DNA of 64,000 nucleotides. Source: Pseudevernia furfuracea. Lineage: Eukaryota > Ascomycota > Lecanoromycetes > Lecanorales > Parmeliaceae. This document shows, one piece after another, positions 12,182 through 23,342 of this stretch (position 1 is its first letter; every line of letters begins with the position of its first letter). Made by a program: the position numbers and the translations under genes. The stretch spans positions 992,001-1,056,000 of the forward strand of contig JAIUPT010000040.1 in NCBI GenBank assembly GCA_022315425.1, in the 5' to 3' direction. The notes under the pieces are model-generated. The model did no database searches. It saw only the letters and a list, made by a program, of their open reading frames with translations, and was not told where the DNA came from.

Positions 12182-13261
12182 ATGTCTTCTATCATCAACC
12201 AAGTCTCAGAGACCGTCGGCCAGCTCACGGGCTCTAGCAAGCCCAAGAGCTCCCAGCTTATTCTCCTTACCGGTGCCTCGGGCTTTGTGGCCGCCCACGT
12301 CCTCAACAGCCTCCTTCAACACGGCTACAAAGTGCGTGGCACTGTTCGCAGCGAGGCCACTGCCGACAAGGTCCGCAAGACACACTCCCACCTCCTGAAG
12401 GGCGACGACAGCCGTCTCACCTTCGCTATCGTACAAGACGTCGCCGCTACCGGAGCCTTTGACGAAGCCGTTAAGACTGTTGATGGCGTAATTCACACCG
12501 CATCTCCATTCGTCACGCAAGCGGAAGACAATGTGCGCGACCTTCTCGACCCTGCTATCAAGGGTACGACCTCAATACTACAAGCCGTCGAGAAGTACGC
12601 ACCTCAAGTCAAGCGAATCGTCATTACCTCCTCTTTCGCAGCCATTGTTGATCCTACACAAGGTGCTCGACCCGGCTACACCTACAGCGAGACAGACTGG
12701 AATCCAGTCACGTACGAGCAGGCCAAGGGCGGGGATGGCTCAACGGCATACTGTGCGAGCAAGACCTTTGCGGAGAAGGCGGCTTGGGATTTTGTGAAAG
12801 AAAAGAAGCCCAACTTTGACGTTGCGACGATTTGCCCTCCCATGATCTACGGGCCTCTGGATCACGACGCGAACTTGGACCACTTGAACACAAGCAGCGC
12901 AGATATCTACCGATTCATGAATGGCAGTCAGAAAGAGCCTGGAGCTACAGCTTTCCCTGCTTTCGCGGATGTTCGTGACGTCGGGGAGGCCCACGTCAAA
13001 GCCTTTGAGAACCCGCAGAGCAGCCGCTACCTCATCACCACCGGCAACTTCCAATATCCTGATGTGTGTGAGATCATCAAGAAGGCCTTGCCCGCATATG
13101 CCTCCAAAGTACCAGACCCATCATTAACAGAAAAGGTGGAGACATTCAAGGTCAACAATGAGCATGCAAGGAGAGATTTGGGATTGCACTTCACTCAGCT
13201 CGACCAAACTATCAGCGATACTGCTAAGAGTTTGGCGAGACTTCAGGAAGTGAAGGCTTGA
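12182..13261 (+). CDS. NAD(P)-dependent reductase, extended SDR (aldehyde / cinnamoyl-CoA reductase / Gre2 type)
   Basis: A single-exon gene of 359 aa. Members of this subgroup reduce aldehydes or ketones (for example methylglyoxal or secondary-metabolite carbonyls) with NADPH in the cytosol. Seen: the Rossmann motif TGASGFVAAHV at residues 30-40, DGVIHTASP at 101-109 (the family's HxAsP loop), the active-site region IVITSSFAAI at 146-155, and the catalytic YCASK (Tyr190, Lys194). The size is typical, perhaps with a slightly extended N-terminus of about 20 residues. The start is preceded by an A-rich Kozak context (CCAACAAAATG). No partner biosynthetic genes lie nearby, so the substrate is unknown. 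Confidence 0.9.
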   Translation: MSSIINQVSETVGQLTGSSKPKSSQLILLTGASGFVAAHVLNSLLQHGYKVRGTVRSEATADKVRKTHSHLLKGDDSRLTFAIVQDVAATGAFDEAVKTVDGVIHTASPFVTQAEDNVRDLLDPAIKGTTSILQAVEKYAPQVKRIVITSSFAAIVDPTQGARPGYTYSETDWNPVTYEQAKGGDGSTAYCASKTFAEKAAWDFVKEKKPNFDVATICPPMIYGPLDHDANLDHLNTSSADIYRFMNGSQKEPGATAFPAFADVRDVGEAHVKAFENPQSSRYLITTGNFQYPDVCEIIKKALPAYASKVPDPSLTEKVETFKVNNEHARRDLGLHFTQLDQTISDTAKSLARLQEVKA

Positions 13262-13431
13262 ACCTCGAGGTGGCATAATAAAACTCATGATCATATATTC
13301 AAATGAAGTAGACTAGACAATAGATGATTCGACTCAGAATAGATCGCAACCTCTTCATACGTACTTGAGTTTTTTCATACGTCGTGAAGATTGATATCGA
13401 ATTCCTTTCGGATACGTGCATAAGATACGTA

Positions 13432-13593
13432 TATACGGCGGACGAGGGCTATCACTTCGACAAAAAAATTTCTTTCTTTTTTTCACCACCTCACCTCCAT
13501 AACAAAACAAAATCACGCTCAGTTTTTCTTTTTTTCTTTTGATAACTTCTTTTAATACTTTTATTATACTTAGCCCTCGTCCGCCGCCGTATA
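13432..13593. mobile_element. 162-bp inverted-repeat element (MITE-like)
   Basis: The left end TATACGGCGGACGAGGGCT (13432-13450) is matched by the reverse complement at the right end, AGCCCTCGTCCGCCGCCGTATA (13572-13593), which has one extra CGG unit. About 120 bp of T-rich, gene-free sequence lies between. TA dinucleotides flank both ends, as expected for a Tc1/mariner-type target, but no transposase is present. A strong RNA hairpin or a bidirectional terminator 170 bp after the reductase gene is an alternative. Confidence 0.55.
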
Positions 13594-13599
13594 GTACCT

Positions 13600-15475
13600 C
13601 GGCCCGATCTTGTGCGAACGGACACTCATCTTCTCTGCGACTGAGGTTTCTATATCATCCCGCGACGCGAATTGCATAAGACCAACGAAATCTATGTCTA
13701 TTCCGAACCAGAAGCTACAGCTATACCGGAACGAGGTCGAAAAGCTCGTTTCAAAAGTTCGGCCAAGGCATCAAGCCGACAGGGACAGCACCCGGCCTCG
13801 GCAAGAACCCACCGTTAGCAGACATCTCTTACTTCTATAGACAGGGCTTGTGCTCGCGGATCTGGCCAGAACTTTGTGGATGCTGCTAGCCTCTTATCCT
13901 TTGTTGTGCTAGCAGTTGAAAGAGGATGTATCGAAGACACGAGTGATCATGAACATGAAGCGGATACAGAAGATGAACAAGATGACGTCGGTGAAGATGA
14001 CCTAGCGCCATGGGACTCAAATGTGTGACAACCAAGACTAAGAAAAATGTTCAGTTGGCGCATTCAGGGCCGAGAAGTCGCTTTCTGGATCGCCTAGCAA
14101 AAGTCCTTGCCAGGGACAAAGGAAAGCCCGAGGAGGTAGCGAGTGCTTACATGATTGAAGTGGAAGATAACGAGTTCGGCCAGCAAGTTGAAATACGGGT
14201 TGCAAAGGACGAGGGGCTTTTAGAAAGTGATACGGATTACCTGCGCGAGCTAGGTGTTGATCTAGAGCGGGTTGTAAGGGGTGATAAGTCGGCTAGTTCC
14301 TAGATGTAAGTCGGCTAAAGATTGTCCTGCTAGAGCTCAGCGAGTATCATGCGCTGAAACTTCTTTTGAGGCGAATCGTCGCCTACGCTTGTCCTCGAAT
14401 AGATCACCATATCAAGCCTTGCGAGACGAGTTTCAACCCCAGGATCAGTCACGGTCACCCCCTCCTTCAAAGTTGGCAATCTTCATTTCACAGAACAAGG
14501 ACCGGAAAAACGCATCGTCTTGGACATATAAGCCATGGAAACATTTCCAAGTTCTAATCCAGCTAGTCCGAGATGAGGCAGATGCTGAAAAACAAGATGC
14601 TCAATCCCTCAGCAGCGAGGGTAAGCATAACGACCAACAGGAAATTGAGCAAAATGCCAAAGCTGTGTTCCAGAAAGTCCTCCAATTCTCTCGGAGTCCA
14701 GCACCAGCCTCAAATCAAAAACTTCCAGATCTTATTGAATCGACCTATGCCTTTCAGACAGATCTGCGAAGTCAAATGGCACTTGGCAGTTGTTTTATCA
14801 GACATTCTCCACTTGAAGGAAAGGCTGCTACGAGAGCGCGAGACGTGCAATATTCTTTGTGTGCAAATTCCGTGCTGCAGTTTCAACTTTCATCAAAGCG
14901 GCCAGACTCCCTTCCCTCGTTTCGTGTCATTCTTTCCTGTCATTAGAATCTCATAGCCCAAGATTCGAGGTTACGCATATTTCTCTACCTGCACAATTGA
15001 CGACGCTCTGAGAAAGCTAGGTGCTGCGAGTAGCATTCCTCTGGTTGAAAAAGCGTTTCGAGACAGGAGAGAAGTCTGTGGAATACATCAACAAGGCGTT
15101 TTCAACAGATCCCGCTGCGAACGTCGCCGTCTCCACCCGGAGATGCAATTGATCTCTGATCATGAAAGCCGATGAGCGAAAAGTGCTGACACTGCACAAG
15201 TGCGTCCCTACATCTGAAGCAAGCAAGCTGTGCTGTTACCTTTGTTCGTCTTTTCCCCGCCGTTTTGGTCTCTTTGACTTTCGAGACTGTCATTCGAAAA
15301 TCTATCATCGGATGGTTGATTCCAGCTGCTTTTGCGGCGAGAGACACAATCTGTATCTTCGAAGAAATCCTTCGCGGCCTGCTCGAAGAAATGGTGGGAC
15401 ATGTCAAGTTACTCATGAACGGAGAAGAGCGACCTTCGATACAAAGCTTGCAGAGCCTGTTACTGCTCCAATAGC
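13600..15475 (+). pseudogene. degraded OTT_1508-like deaminase-family gene
   Basis: The remains are spread over all three plus-strand frames. In order: an acidic linker (EADTEDEQDDVGEDDLAPW, about 13965-14025), an N-terminal piece with SRFLDRLAKVLARDKGK and YMIEVEDNEFGQQVEIRVAKD (14075-14215), a middle piece with KLPDLIESTYAF, and then HPEMQLISDHE (from 15134) and SKLCCYLC (from 15222) in different frames. HAE-type and Cys-x2-Cys motifs separated by about 30 residues are the zinc-binding signature of cytidine-deaminase-like folds, and the order resembles fungal OTT_1508-like proteins. The first motif reads HPE rather than HAE. At least three frame changes and several stops make it non-functional. 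The family call comes from memory of the motif layout. Confidence 0.45.
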
Positions 15476-15479
15476 TGTC

Positions 15480-16600
15480 AAGGACAAGATTAACATCGCC
15501 GTGTCTTCGTGTGTACTGTGCGAGGCAGGCCGAACCTTGCAGACTTCTTCACCTTACTGTTGAAACGTGGGGAGGACGCGCATACTGGTGGTTCTTATTT
15601 CGAGGTCTATACGAAGCAGCTTCTTACGGATAAAGATATATCGACCGTATTTGGCTTCCGATGTTGCAAGACACTGTTAGACGTGGAAAACTTGTTGTTT
15701 CTTTATATACACATGGTTGTGGGGTAAAGGGATCGGAGCATTGCTGCAGACTTGGATAGATCGCGGCACGCTGGAACAAAAAATCAAGGATATGACCGGC
15801 GCTGGTCTGGGTCACCGTCCTGCCGATCACGAGTGGTTCCTATCTTCGAATGGACTCTTTTAGGAAGGAGAAACTAGAATGCCTGCTTGAGTAGAATATG
15901 GTTTCATGCGCGCATGAGACTTACTCATTCCAGAATCAGATAGCACTGGTGAATATCTGGCTCGAGATCTCGATGAATCAGAGCGTGCAGTCCTCTAGCT
16001 GTACGCGCTTCTGTCGAGGGACTCGATATTGTGCCGAACAGAAGTCACTCTGCATAAATAGATTTTGGTTTCTGCTAGTGCCGAGATGACGGGTGGAAGA
16101 TCCGAATGCGATTTGTGTACTTCAAATTGGCAACCTCAGCGTCTCTAGAGGAGATAGCAGCATTCTGGAAGTCGCAAAACCAATTTAATGGCCTCTTCAA
16201 TCAAAAGAGAGCGGACTTTACCAACTTCGAGCGTAAGGGCATCGTATCTGACAGACCGAAAAAGATGGATCTCGAAGTCTATCGTCAGATTCTAGAAATT
16301 GACCACCTACACAGAGGAACAATTTGCGCATGCGGACATACTTTCAACCCATGCCACACGAAATTCCCCGAGTCATGCCTCAGCTTTGAGGGAATTGGAG
16401 ATTACGGAATCGATGGTTCCAATCCCTGGCAGCGGTAGCAACTGATGCTTCTCTATCAGGAGCTATTCGATACTCCAAGGTTCGACGCACGTGAGATGCT
16501 TGCTACAAGACGCGGATCGTGAGGCTTTCCAGAAATATGTCGAGAAAATGGTGGATGTGAAAAAATACTGAAATATATACAAAACAGGTCTCTTGTTTCC
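15480..16600 (+). pseudogene. decayed coding-like stretch, family not recognised
   Basis: Protein-like fragments in changing frames continue directly from the deaminase relic: KGIGALLQTWIDRGTLEQK (about 15725-15785), GHRPADHEWFLSSNGLF (to 15862), and a 110-codon piece 16106-16438 with SLEEIAAFWKSQNQFNGLF and DLEVYRQILEIDHLHRG. Stops separate them. It could be the C-terminal half of the same ancestral gene or a second broken gene. Confidence 0.3.
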
Positions 16601-17113
16601 AAACTTGCGTAGCCGCTTGAATTGGGACAGGAGTCACATTCCGTTGTGTTACTACATTAGCCATTGTGGTATCTTAAGACAGCATTGACAGATAATCGAG
16701 ACATGATATCAAGCCGAGGACCTTTTTGGGCGTCATCCTTGGGCTGTAAGTAGCATCGTCAATCCCCAAGATAACATACACCGTCCTTCTTTCAAGTCTC
16801 TGATTCGTGAGACTGTGTCCTGGTGAGGACATGGGCGGCAATTACGACAGCGCATCTCAAGCTTTGATTTAGAGTGGCAGGTAAGTGGTCTTTATTATTA
16901 CTCTGCAAATATCAAGATGGAGGGGAGTTGAAACAAGTGCGCACTTTTCTTATTTTAAGCTCAGAACACTCCGCAACAAACCGCAGACAGCAAACATAGT
17001 CCTCACCAGCACCGAGAAAGCCAATAAGCATCTCCGCCAACCCAACAGTCTTCTCGCCCAAATCCCCTCCATTACCACCGCAGTACCTTTCATCCCTCAC
17101 TCCCCCTCCGCCT

Positions 17114-17821
17114 TCAAGCACAATCGAGACACATATCATCCAAATGCTCATAATGCACCACATGACACTGCGCGATATCATCATCCCTCAACGCCTCCAT
17201 CCCCGCATGCACCCCGCACAACCCGTCGCACACATCCTCCGCCTCCGCCTTGCCCTTGAGCACCGGTCCCTGGCCCCCCTTCTGATCCAAATGCCTCTTC
17301 TGCCCATTGAACCTCAGCGTGTCCCGGGCGGGGATCCTGTCCTTCCGCCAGGAATCGTCCCCGCGGCGCGGCTCGTAGCACAGCGTGTCCCGGTCGTGGT
17401 ACTTGGACTGCGTGTCCAGGGTGTTCCACCAGGTGCGGCAGACGGGGCCCTTCCAGTCGACGCCGACCTCGTCCCCGGGCATCGGCGCCAGGCACGACGT
17501 CCACGCCCGCTGCGTCTCCAGGCACAGGTGGTCCACAATGTACGTCGCGTTGGTGTGCCAGTTGAAGTACTCGAACTGGAAGTAGTGCGCCTCCGTGTAG
17601 GCCGAGTCCCGCAGCGCCGCCGCGTCCGCCGGCGTGCAGAAGCAGAACGTGCTGATGAGGTAGTCCCCCGAGAGCGTGTACGCGCTCGGCGTCTCCCCGG
17701 TCCAGCCTGCTACTTTGCCGAGCTCGACCTGGGCCGGGGTGGCGGCCTGGGCGGGGGGTGCGAAGGCGGTGAGGAGGAGCAAGAGGGCTGCGGTGATTGT
17801 GGTGAGGATGGAGGAGGACAT
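17114..17821 (-). CDS. secreted cysteine-rich protein
   Basis: An intronless gene of 235 aa. Start MSSSILTTITAALLLLLTA opens a clear signal peptide ending near PPAQA; an in-frame Met 21 codons upstream would bury the signal peptide, so the ATG at 17821 is preferred. The mature protein has twelve cysteines, including FCFC, VCDGLC and the C-terminal MCLDCA, implying disulfide bonds. It also has a conserved-looking central segment FQFEYFNWHTNATYIVDHLC. Codon third positions are strongly GC-rich, unlike much of the surrounding DNA. No named domain is recognised; a secreted effector or wall protein is an inference. The long plus-strand frame over the same DNA is a shadow. Confidence 0.7.
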   Translation of the reverse strand: MSSSILTTITAALLLLLTAFAPPAQAATPAQVELGKVAGWTGETPSAYTLSGDYLISTFCFCTPADAAALRDSAYTEAHYFQFEYFNWHTNATYIVDHLCLETQRAWTSCLAPMPGDEVGVDWKGPVCRTWWNTLDTQSKYHDRDTLCYEPRRGDDSWRKDRIPARDTLRFNGQKRHLDQKGGQGPVLKGKAEAEDVCDGLCGVHAGMEALRDDDIAQCHVVHYEHLDDMCLDCA

Positions 17822-18494
17822 GGTGGGTTTCTGATTGGGTGGGTGGATAGCTAAGATGTTTTTTTTTCTTCTTGTATGGTGCAAGTCTGGGAGATGAAGA
17901 TGCAGATTGGATGGGAGTTTCTTTCATATTTAAGGAAATCCTTTCATCCGCTTCTCGCCATCCTTTCTTTTCTTTTTTTTTTTCCTTTCTTTTTCTTGGG
18001 TCGTACCCATAGCTGATTTGAGGGGGTTTTGGATGAGCTTGGCAGTCCCGACAAGAGTTTGTGAGGGATTATGAGCTTGAACTGTCTTGGCCCCACCCAC
18101 CATCGCCATGATTTCATTGAAGACAATGTCAACTCAAATGCAAAGGAGTGCCTTTGCTATGACACCACCGTACGCTGAGATTTCGAGTCATGCCATGGAA
18201 AACGACAGTGGATCTTGAGCCGGTACCTCAATCGTGCCATGCACTTACCTCGCTACTTCGGTAAAACAGAGCGCAGCTGACACTGCCGTTGATTCGGCGA
18301 AGGAGCGGTTCGAAACATATATGAGTCTTAGAGACACAGAATTCTGGCTGATAACAGTGTGTATATATGCCTCTTGAGTATCAGACCACTTCAAAACACC
18401 TGCCAGCTACTTAGCTCAAACGTAACATCTACGCCTCATAATGCTAAACTCAACTGTCCAAACTCGTTCCGCGAAATGGTAGACATTGCGTCCA
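17822..18494. other. intergenic, promoter of the secreted protein gene
   Basis: Holds the upstream region of the minus-strand gene starting at 17821 and the 3' flank of the peroxygenase gene. A long polypyrimidine tract lies at 17940-17998. No gene seen. Confidence 0.5.
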
Positions 18495-19313
18495 TCAAGA
18501 CGAAGCTTTCGGGTTAATACTCCCAACCACCTTCCCGAACGCTTGCGCCTGCGACGTCAACTCGATAAATCCCACCGGCCACCACCACCTCTTCTTCCAC
18601 CCTTCCCGAATCGGCAGCCTTTCCTCGCCAAATATCGCCGCCATGTAAGACACAGGGACCGTCCAGCCGCGCGCGCGATCGCCAAATACCTTCTGGATGA
18701 ACGCCGTCTCCGCAAGCCCCATTGTGTTCTGCGGAGACCCAAAGTCCAGTTTCACATTGTCGCGCTTCTGTTGCTCGATGCGCCGGACGCGGAATTCCGC
18801 CCAGTCGTCGACCGTGATGCCTTTGCCGTCGCTGGCCGAGGCCAGCATGTCCTCGACGAGATCTTCTTGCCGGGAGTGGTTGTCCCCTTGCGCAAAGTCC
18901 CGCCGCGACATGGAGACGTCGTGCTCCACCGCCCCGTGTCGGTCCAGCTCGTCGAGATTCAAACACGCTGCCCCGCTCGAATCCACTTGGCCTTTTGCGC
19001 GCAATGCGAAGGTTCGAAATACGTAGGCGAAGGGGCCGCGGATGAATGCCCAGAAGCCGGTCGGTGGGTTGTCTTGGTGTTCGAGATATACGGCGGATGT
19101 GAGGACTTGGCGGATGGTGATGCTGACGCCGAGTTCTTTCATGGCGGCTCTCATCTCCGGGGCGCGCACATTGCGACCGTCGCGGGGGATGTAGCCGTGG
19201 TTGGCGAGGGTGTTGATGATGGGGCAGGGACCGCGGATGTCGGTTGATGAGGGGGCGCGGTATTCGCCTTTGCGGAGGAGGGGGGTGCTTTCGTTGGTTG
19301 TGCTTGAAGGCAT
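18495..19313 (-). CDS. heme-thiolate peroxygenase (short unspecific peroxygenase / chloroperoxidase family)
   Basis: An intronless gene of 272 aa. The family uses H2O2 to oxygenate or halogenate organic substrates through a Cys-ligated heme. Seen: the PCP motif (residues 29-31, in RGPCPIINTLANHGYI) supplying the axial Cys30, and the EHD motif (130-132, in VEHDVSMSR) that in this family holds the acid-base His/Glu region and metal site. The length fits the short-UPO group. There is no signal peptide: the N-terminus MPSSTTNESTPLLRKGEY is polar, so an intracellular protein is predicted, whereas many characterised members are secreted. Neighbours give no substrate. A plus-strand frame covering the same DNA is a shadow. 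Confidence 0.88.
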   Translation of the reverse strand: MPSSTTNESTPLLRKGEYRAPSSTDIRGPCPIINTLANHGYIPRDGRNVRAPEMRAAMKELGVSITIRQVLTSAVYLEHQDNPPTGFWAFIRGPFAYVFRTFALRAKGQVDSSGAACLNLDELDRHGAVEHDVSMSRRDFAQGDNHSRQEDLVEDMLASASDGKGITVDDWAEFRVRRIEQQKRDNVKLDFGSPQNTMGLAETAFIQKVFGDRARGWTVPVSYMAAIFGEERLPIREGWKKRWWWPVGFIELTSQAQAFGKVVGSINPKASS

Positions 19314-22300
19314 GTTGGTGTGCTTTGTTGTATTGGGGGCAATCTTTATTCCTCACGCTGGGGGAGTCGAGAGAATGGAAAGGTAAGCTGTTTGAGGGGG
19401 TGGTATGGGGCGGAGATTTTTTAACGAATGGCAGATGTTGGAAGTAGCAATAATATTAATATTTTCTTCTTGAAATCCTTACGGTATTTGCAGATGGGTT
19501 GAAGGATTTTTGATTTATGAATAATGTTGGATTGTTTCAGCTCACTTTCATGTGGCTATGCAGACTCGCCGGACTTCGGCAGTCGGAATCATCCTCCTGA
19601 GGCAAGGTTTCTAATTTCAGTAGGAGCATTCCGCTAGGATTGAATGAATGATGGGTCCAGATGAGCTAGACTGCTAGAGTACTGCCGGCGGGTCTTAGGT
19701 GCAAGTTAGCTTGGGATAGATAAGCGTCAGCTTTAAGACGGTAAGCCACTGATATCAACCGAGACTGTCTTGAATCTTGCGTGGTGTAAAAATTCGATGT
19801 ATCCAGCATGCGACCAAGCCATCCAACTAGGATCCTGAAGACAATAACATTAATATCTGTCGAGTCCATGCTGACTCTGACTGTGCGCAAAAGCGCCGAG
19901 CAACAATCACGGTCGAGGGTCTTGTAGCACTTTAGATGCATTGCAGCTTAAGGCAGATGGAAGGGAAAGATATACTCAGACTAAGGTAGTTGTTGTCTAA
20001 CAAATGCTGGCACTTCCGCTCAGTCGATACTTAATCACGTGATTGCTCAAGCTGCCAAGTGTCTTGGCAACCTTCCTTCGTGGCTCGACTTTGCTAAGCC
20101 TTTCGCATTCTTAAAAGGGACATCTCCGAAGATTGTGAGATATAATTATAGGAATCCAATCCTTTCGATCCTACGCATCCTACGCATTCTGACTGAATAA
20201 GTTAGCTGATTGGCGCTATCTCTATTGGGCATAGACGTTTATTAGACAATGGCCGTCCAACATTATTACTATTCATCATTCCCTGCATCGAAAAACCTGA
20301 GAGACGTATCTTACACCAGAGTGGGATGAGATGGTTCCTTTTTCTAATAGTACGTATATCTTCCCCTATCTATTCACAACCTTCTGACGATACGGTTCCC
20401 ACAGCCTGGAAAATCCGTTTCAACGGCTACGGCCCAGCGACTACGATTACGGCTCCCTCATCACGCCCAGGATCCCCGACGATCCACTGCACCAACCCCA
20501 AGGCGCAAGTCATTATGGTGGCTCTTTTGTAGATGTGGTGTGTATCTGTAATGAGCCGGTAAAGTCCGTAAGTGCAAAGAGGCGACGACTGATGCGCCTA
20601 CGCAAGGGGAGAGGGAAGAGTCAGCGCTGAAGTCAGCCGTTGGTGTGAGGATGGTCAAGGGGTGCAATATGCCTAGGCCTTGCAAGTAGGCCGTGGGAGG
20701 TACGAACGGTCTCATTGTTGCTTTGTGTCTTTATTGGTCATTGTTCGAAAGGCGCTAGGTAAGGGAGAATGCAATTGGGATGCTGCGGTGTGATTGTTTT
20801 GTACTAACCTGAATCGCTATTTACTCTGCATATATTCCCTTTGCAGTTTTACATCTCAATTCACTATAATCTCTTCACAGCCCCACCTACACACCTATCC
20901 CCTACCGTTCGCAAGAGCATAATGTAAATCAATAGACCTAGACAGGCAATCTTTACGACCTATCTACTTATTCTGCGCACACTCCACCCATCTTATCGAA
21001 CGCTGGAAATCGACATGTCTTGTCTTCTGCTTGTCATCTGATTAGAATACAGACCGCACCCACTGGTACCAACCTCGCCATAATCCCAAGGCACTTCCCT
21101 TTCGCAAGCTACCTCAAAAATCAACAGAACGACCCCTTCACTCCCGCGATACTGATTAGACCCAGCTCCGCGGGCGCCAACGTCGCAATGCAGCCATCCA
21201 CCACTTCTGCCGACCTCCACCTCGCTGGTGTATTTTACTCTTTGAAACATCCTCCACGTGACGCACCCTCTGGTTCGGATGCATTGGCATCTCGTTGGTG
21301 TCATCTTCCTCTCTACCTCCCCCGCGGTTTCTTGAACCAGGTCCGCAGCACATTGTTGAATTGTCGGAGGGATCTCTGAAGTGAACAGTGATGTTTGTGG
21401 AGTCACTGGAGGTCAAGTGTGAATAAAAGATCTAGAGATCTGGAAATGATTGCATTTTTATACAAGAAGAGAAGGAGCAATCGGTTGATGCGCAGTCGAC
21501 AAACAAAGAACGGCAGAGTTGGTCACAGGGCGATGAAACTACATTGTTTGAGGGTGACAAACGAGGTTTTCGGCTCGGATATCGCATTCAGATCTTCCAC
21601 CGAGGTGTTTTCACATGGGATCATACCGTTCTCTCGTCCGGGATGTGTGACCGGGCAGTGACTGTTGACCGATTTTCTACGAGGACTCGAGGAAGCTCCC
21701 CACTAACGTTACCGGTGGGACTTGGATGGCTCCAGAGAATTGAGACGGAGTAAAGGAATGATAGTGCTGCATAAGCGGACCCAGGATTCAGGGCAGAGGA
21801 GACCCCGGGCTCTTCTTCTGAGTCTCCAGAGAAACTAGGCCATTCAAATATGAGATAACTGGACCTCAACATAGGCCCCACAAATTCAGCGTCTCTGGCC
21901 GGATTTTCGGGCTGGATGTCTTAGTGTAACGGTATGGTCCTTGGGCAAGGTAGACGGCGACGCTACTGCGGTGACGATGTTAGTTGGGTGAATAGAGAAT
22001 TTATTTCGCTGGTTAGAAAAGAATCGGGACCCGGTGACGACTTAAGGGGTAGTGGAAACGTAACTTCTTGGGCTTACTGGGAGTTGCCCACCTCAGAACA
22101 CGGAAGACGACCCCTAGTATCGTCTTGATTGCGAGTGACTAATAAACATCTTTTCAAAGTATTAGTTAAGATCAATGCTTCCCCTGAGTTAAAGCGGTGA
22201 TTGATGAGATGATCAGAATGTAAAAGCGATAGAAAATTGCTTTTTGCGATCATGGTACCATTAAAATAAGGCATACAGTGCCTTTGATGAAGAGATTGGC

Positions 22301-22769
22301 ACTCCGGTGGAATGACGTTTGCTCTGGCAAGGGAAATATGTTGGAATTACCCCGCTGTCGCACCTTCCTGTAACAGAGTATGCTGATTCCCGAGAATACA
22401 AAGTGGCCGATCAGCGCTAGAGCGAAGTTCAATATCATCTGGATGTCCACGCTGGCTTCTTAAAGAAAAAATTGAAGACAACGAGAAAATATCAGGATGC
22501 TAATAGAAGTGCATTTTGAAAATCGTTGCCCGAACAGAACGCTCTCATTTGCATGCTGGCTCTTTATGACTCTGTTGGAGGTGTATTTTCAGGAGTTGGC
22601 CCGATCGCTGCGCAGATTCGCTAAGATTTGGTCTTGACTCATTTGCGCTCTATACCACTCAATCCCCATGGACCAGCCCTTGTGACGGGAATGTTACCAT
22701 GGCTTTACCTGCTTCCAAATAGACAAACACCCCACATTTCACTATTTGTATAGGTCCCATGCCCAATAA
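19314..22769. other. 3.4-kb interval without a supported gene
   Basis: Open frames such as 20326-20532 plus (hydrophobic start MRWFLFLIVRISSP), 20993-21406 minus and 21020-21379 plus overlap one another and show no domain. A possible 55-bp intron (20350-20404) could be drawn in the first, but the product is only proline/arginine-rich sequence. I cannot choose a gene. Confidence 0.4.
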
Positions 22770-23342
22770 TTTCCCCAAAAACTCTTTAGTATTCCACAGA
22801 AGTTGCGCTGCAGTACCATATTCGGCCTGTCTAAACAAGGTGGACTTGTCGATACGTACCAATCTCGGGGGAAGTCGAGCTCATCCGGTTTCGTCTGCGG
22901 ATCCCTGCTCACAGCAGCACTGATAAAGAAATTGACCCGCGTGGGCGTTACGAACAGGCCTCTAATCGATCCAGATGGAGATGGCCAATTCACGGAGGAT
23001 CAAGAGGAGACCTTTGAAGTTTTTGAGAGTACGAACTTTCATACCGGAATCCCAGTCGTCATCAAGCCTTCCAAACTCCAAGAGAACGCTGCGCAATTCC
23101 AAGAGCTATACAGTCGGCGCTTGAATGCGCCAGGTCAGGAGAATAAGTTTGCGTTCCTATCCTGCTATGTAAACGAAGTGCATACACTGTTCAAACAACC
23201 ACCGCTGCCAGGGTCATTGCCGCCGTCTGAGCCTAGCCTGAGCAGTCTGGGCATCATTGCGACTTTATCGCTCACAAACATGGAGATGCTGTTGAGGTCA
23301 CCGATTTTTGGCTGGGTGTGGATATGTTCAGTCGAGTACTGA
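22770..23342 (+). CDS. unassigned open frame
   Basis: A plus-strand frame is open for about 190 codons but has no ATG near its beginning (stop at 22767; the first codon usable as a start in the track is TTG at 22803). It contains an EF-hand/dockerin-like loop, DPDGDGQFTEDQ, and a C-terminal hydrophobic stretch. It could be an internal exon or a fragment. I do not recognise the family and see no convincing splice partners. Confidence 0.25.
   Translation, partial: FPQKLFSIPQKLRCSTIFGLSKQGGLVDTYQSRGKSSSSGFVCGSLLTAALIKKLTRVGVTNRPLIDPDGDGQFTEDQEETFEVFESTNFHTGIPVVIKPSKLQENAAQFQELYSRRLNAPGQENKFAFLSCYVNEVHTLFKQPPLPGSLPPSEPSLSSLGIIATLSLTNMEMLLRSPIFGWVWICSVEY

Noticed and set aside
17144..17854. 236-codon plus-strand open frame
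   Set aside because: Antisense shadow of the secreted Cys-rich gene; the minus strand has a clear signal peptide and cysteines.
18486..19247. 253-codon plus-strand open frame
   Set aside because: Antisense to the peroxygenase, whose motifs are unambiguous.
22803..23342. Calcium-binding (EF-hand) protein
   Set aside because: Only one loop-like DxDGDGxF segment, lacking the final Glu and a partner loop, and no start codon.
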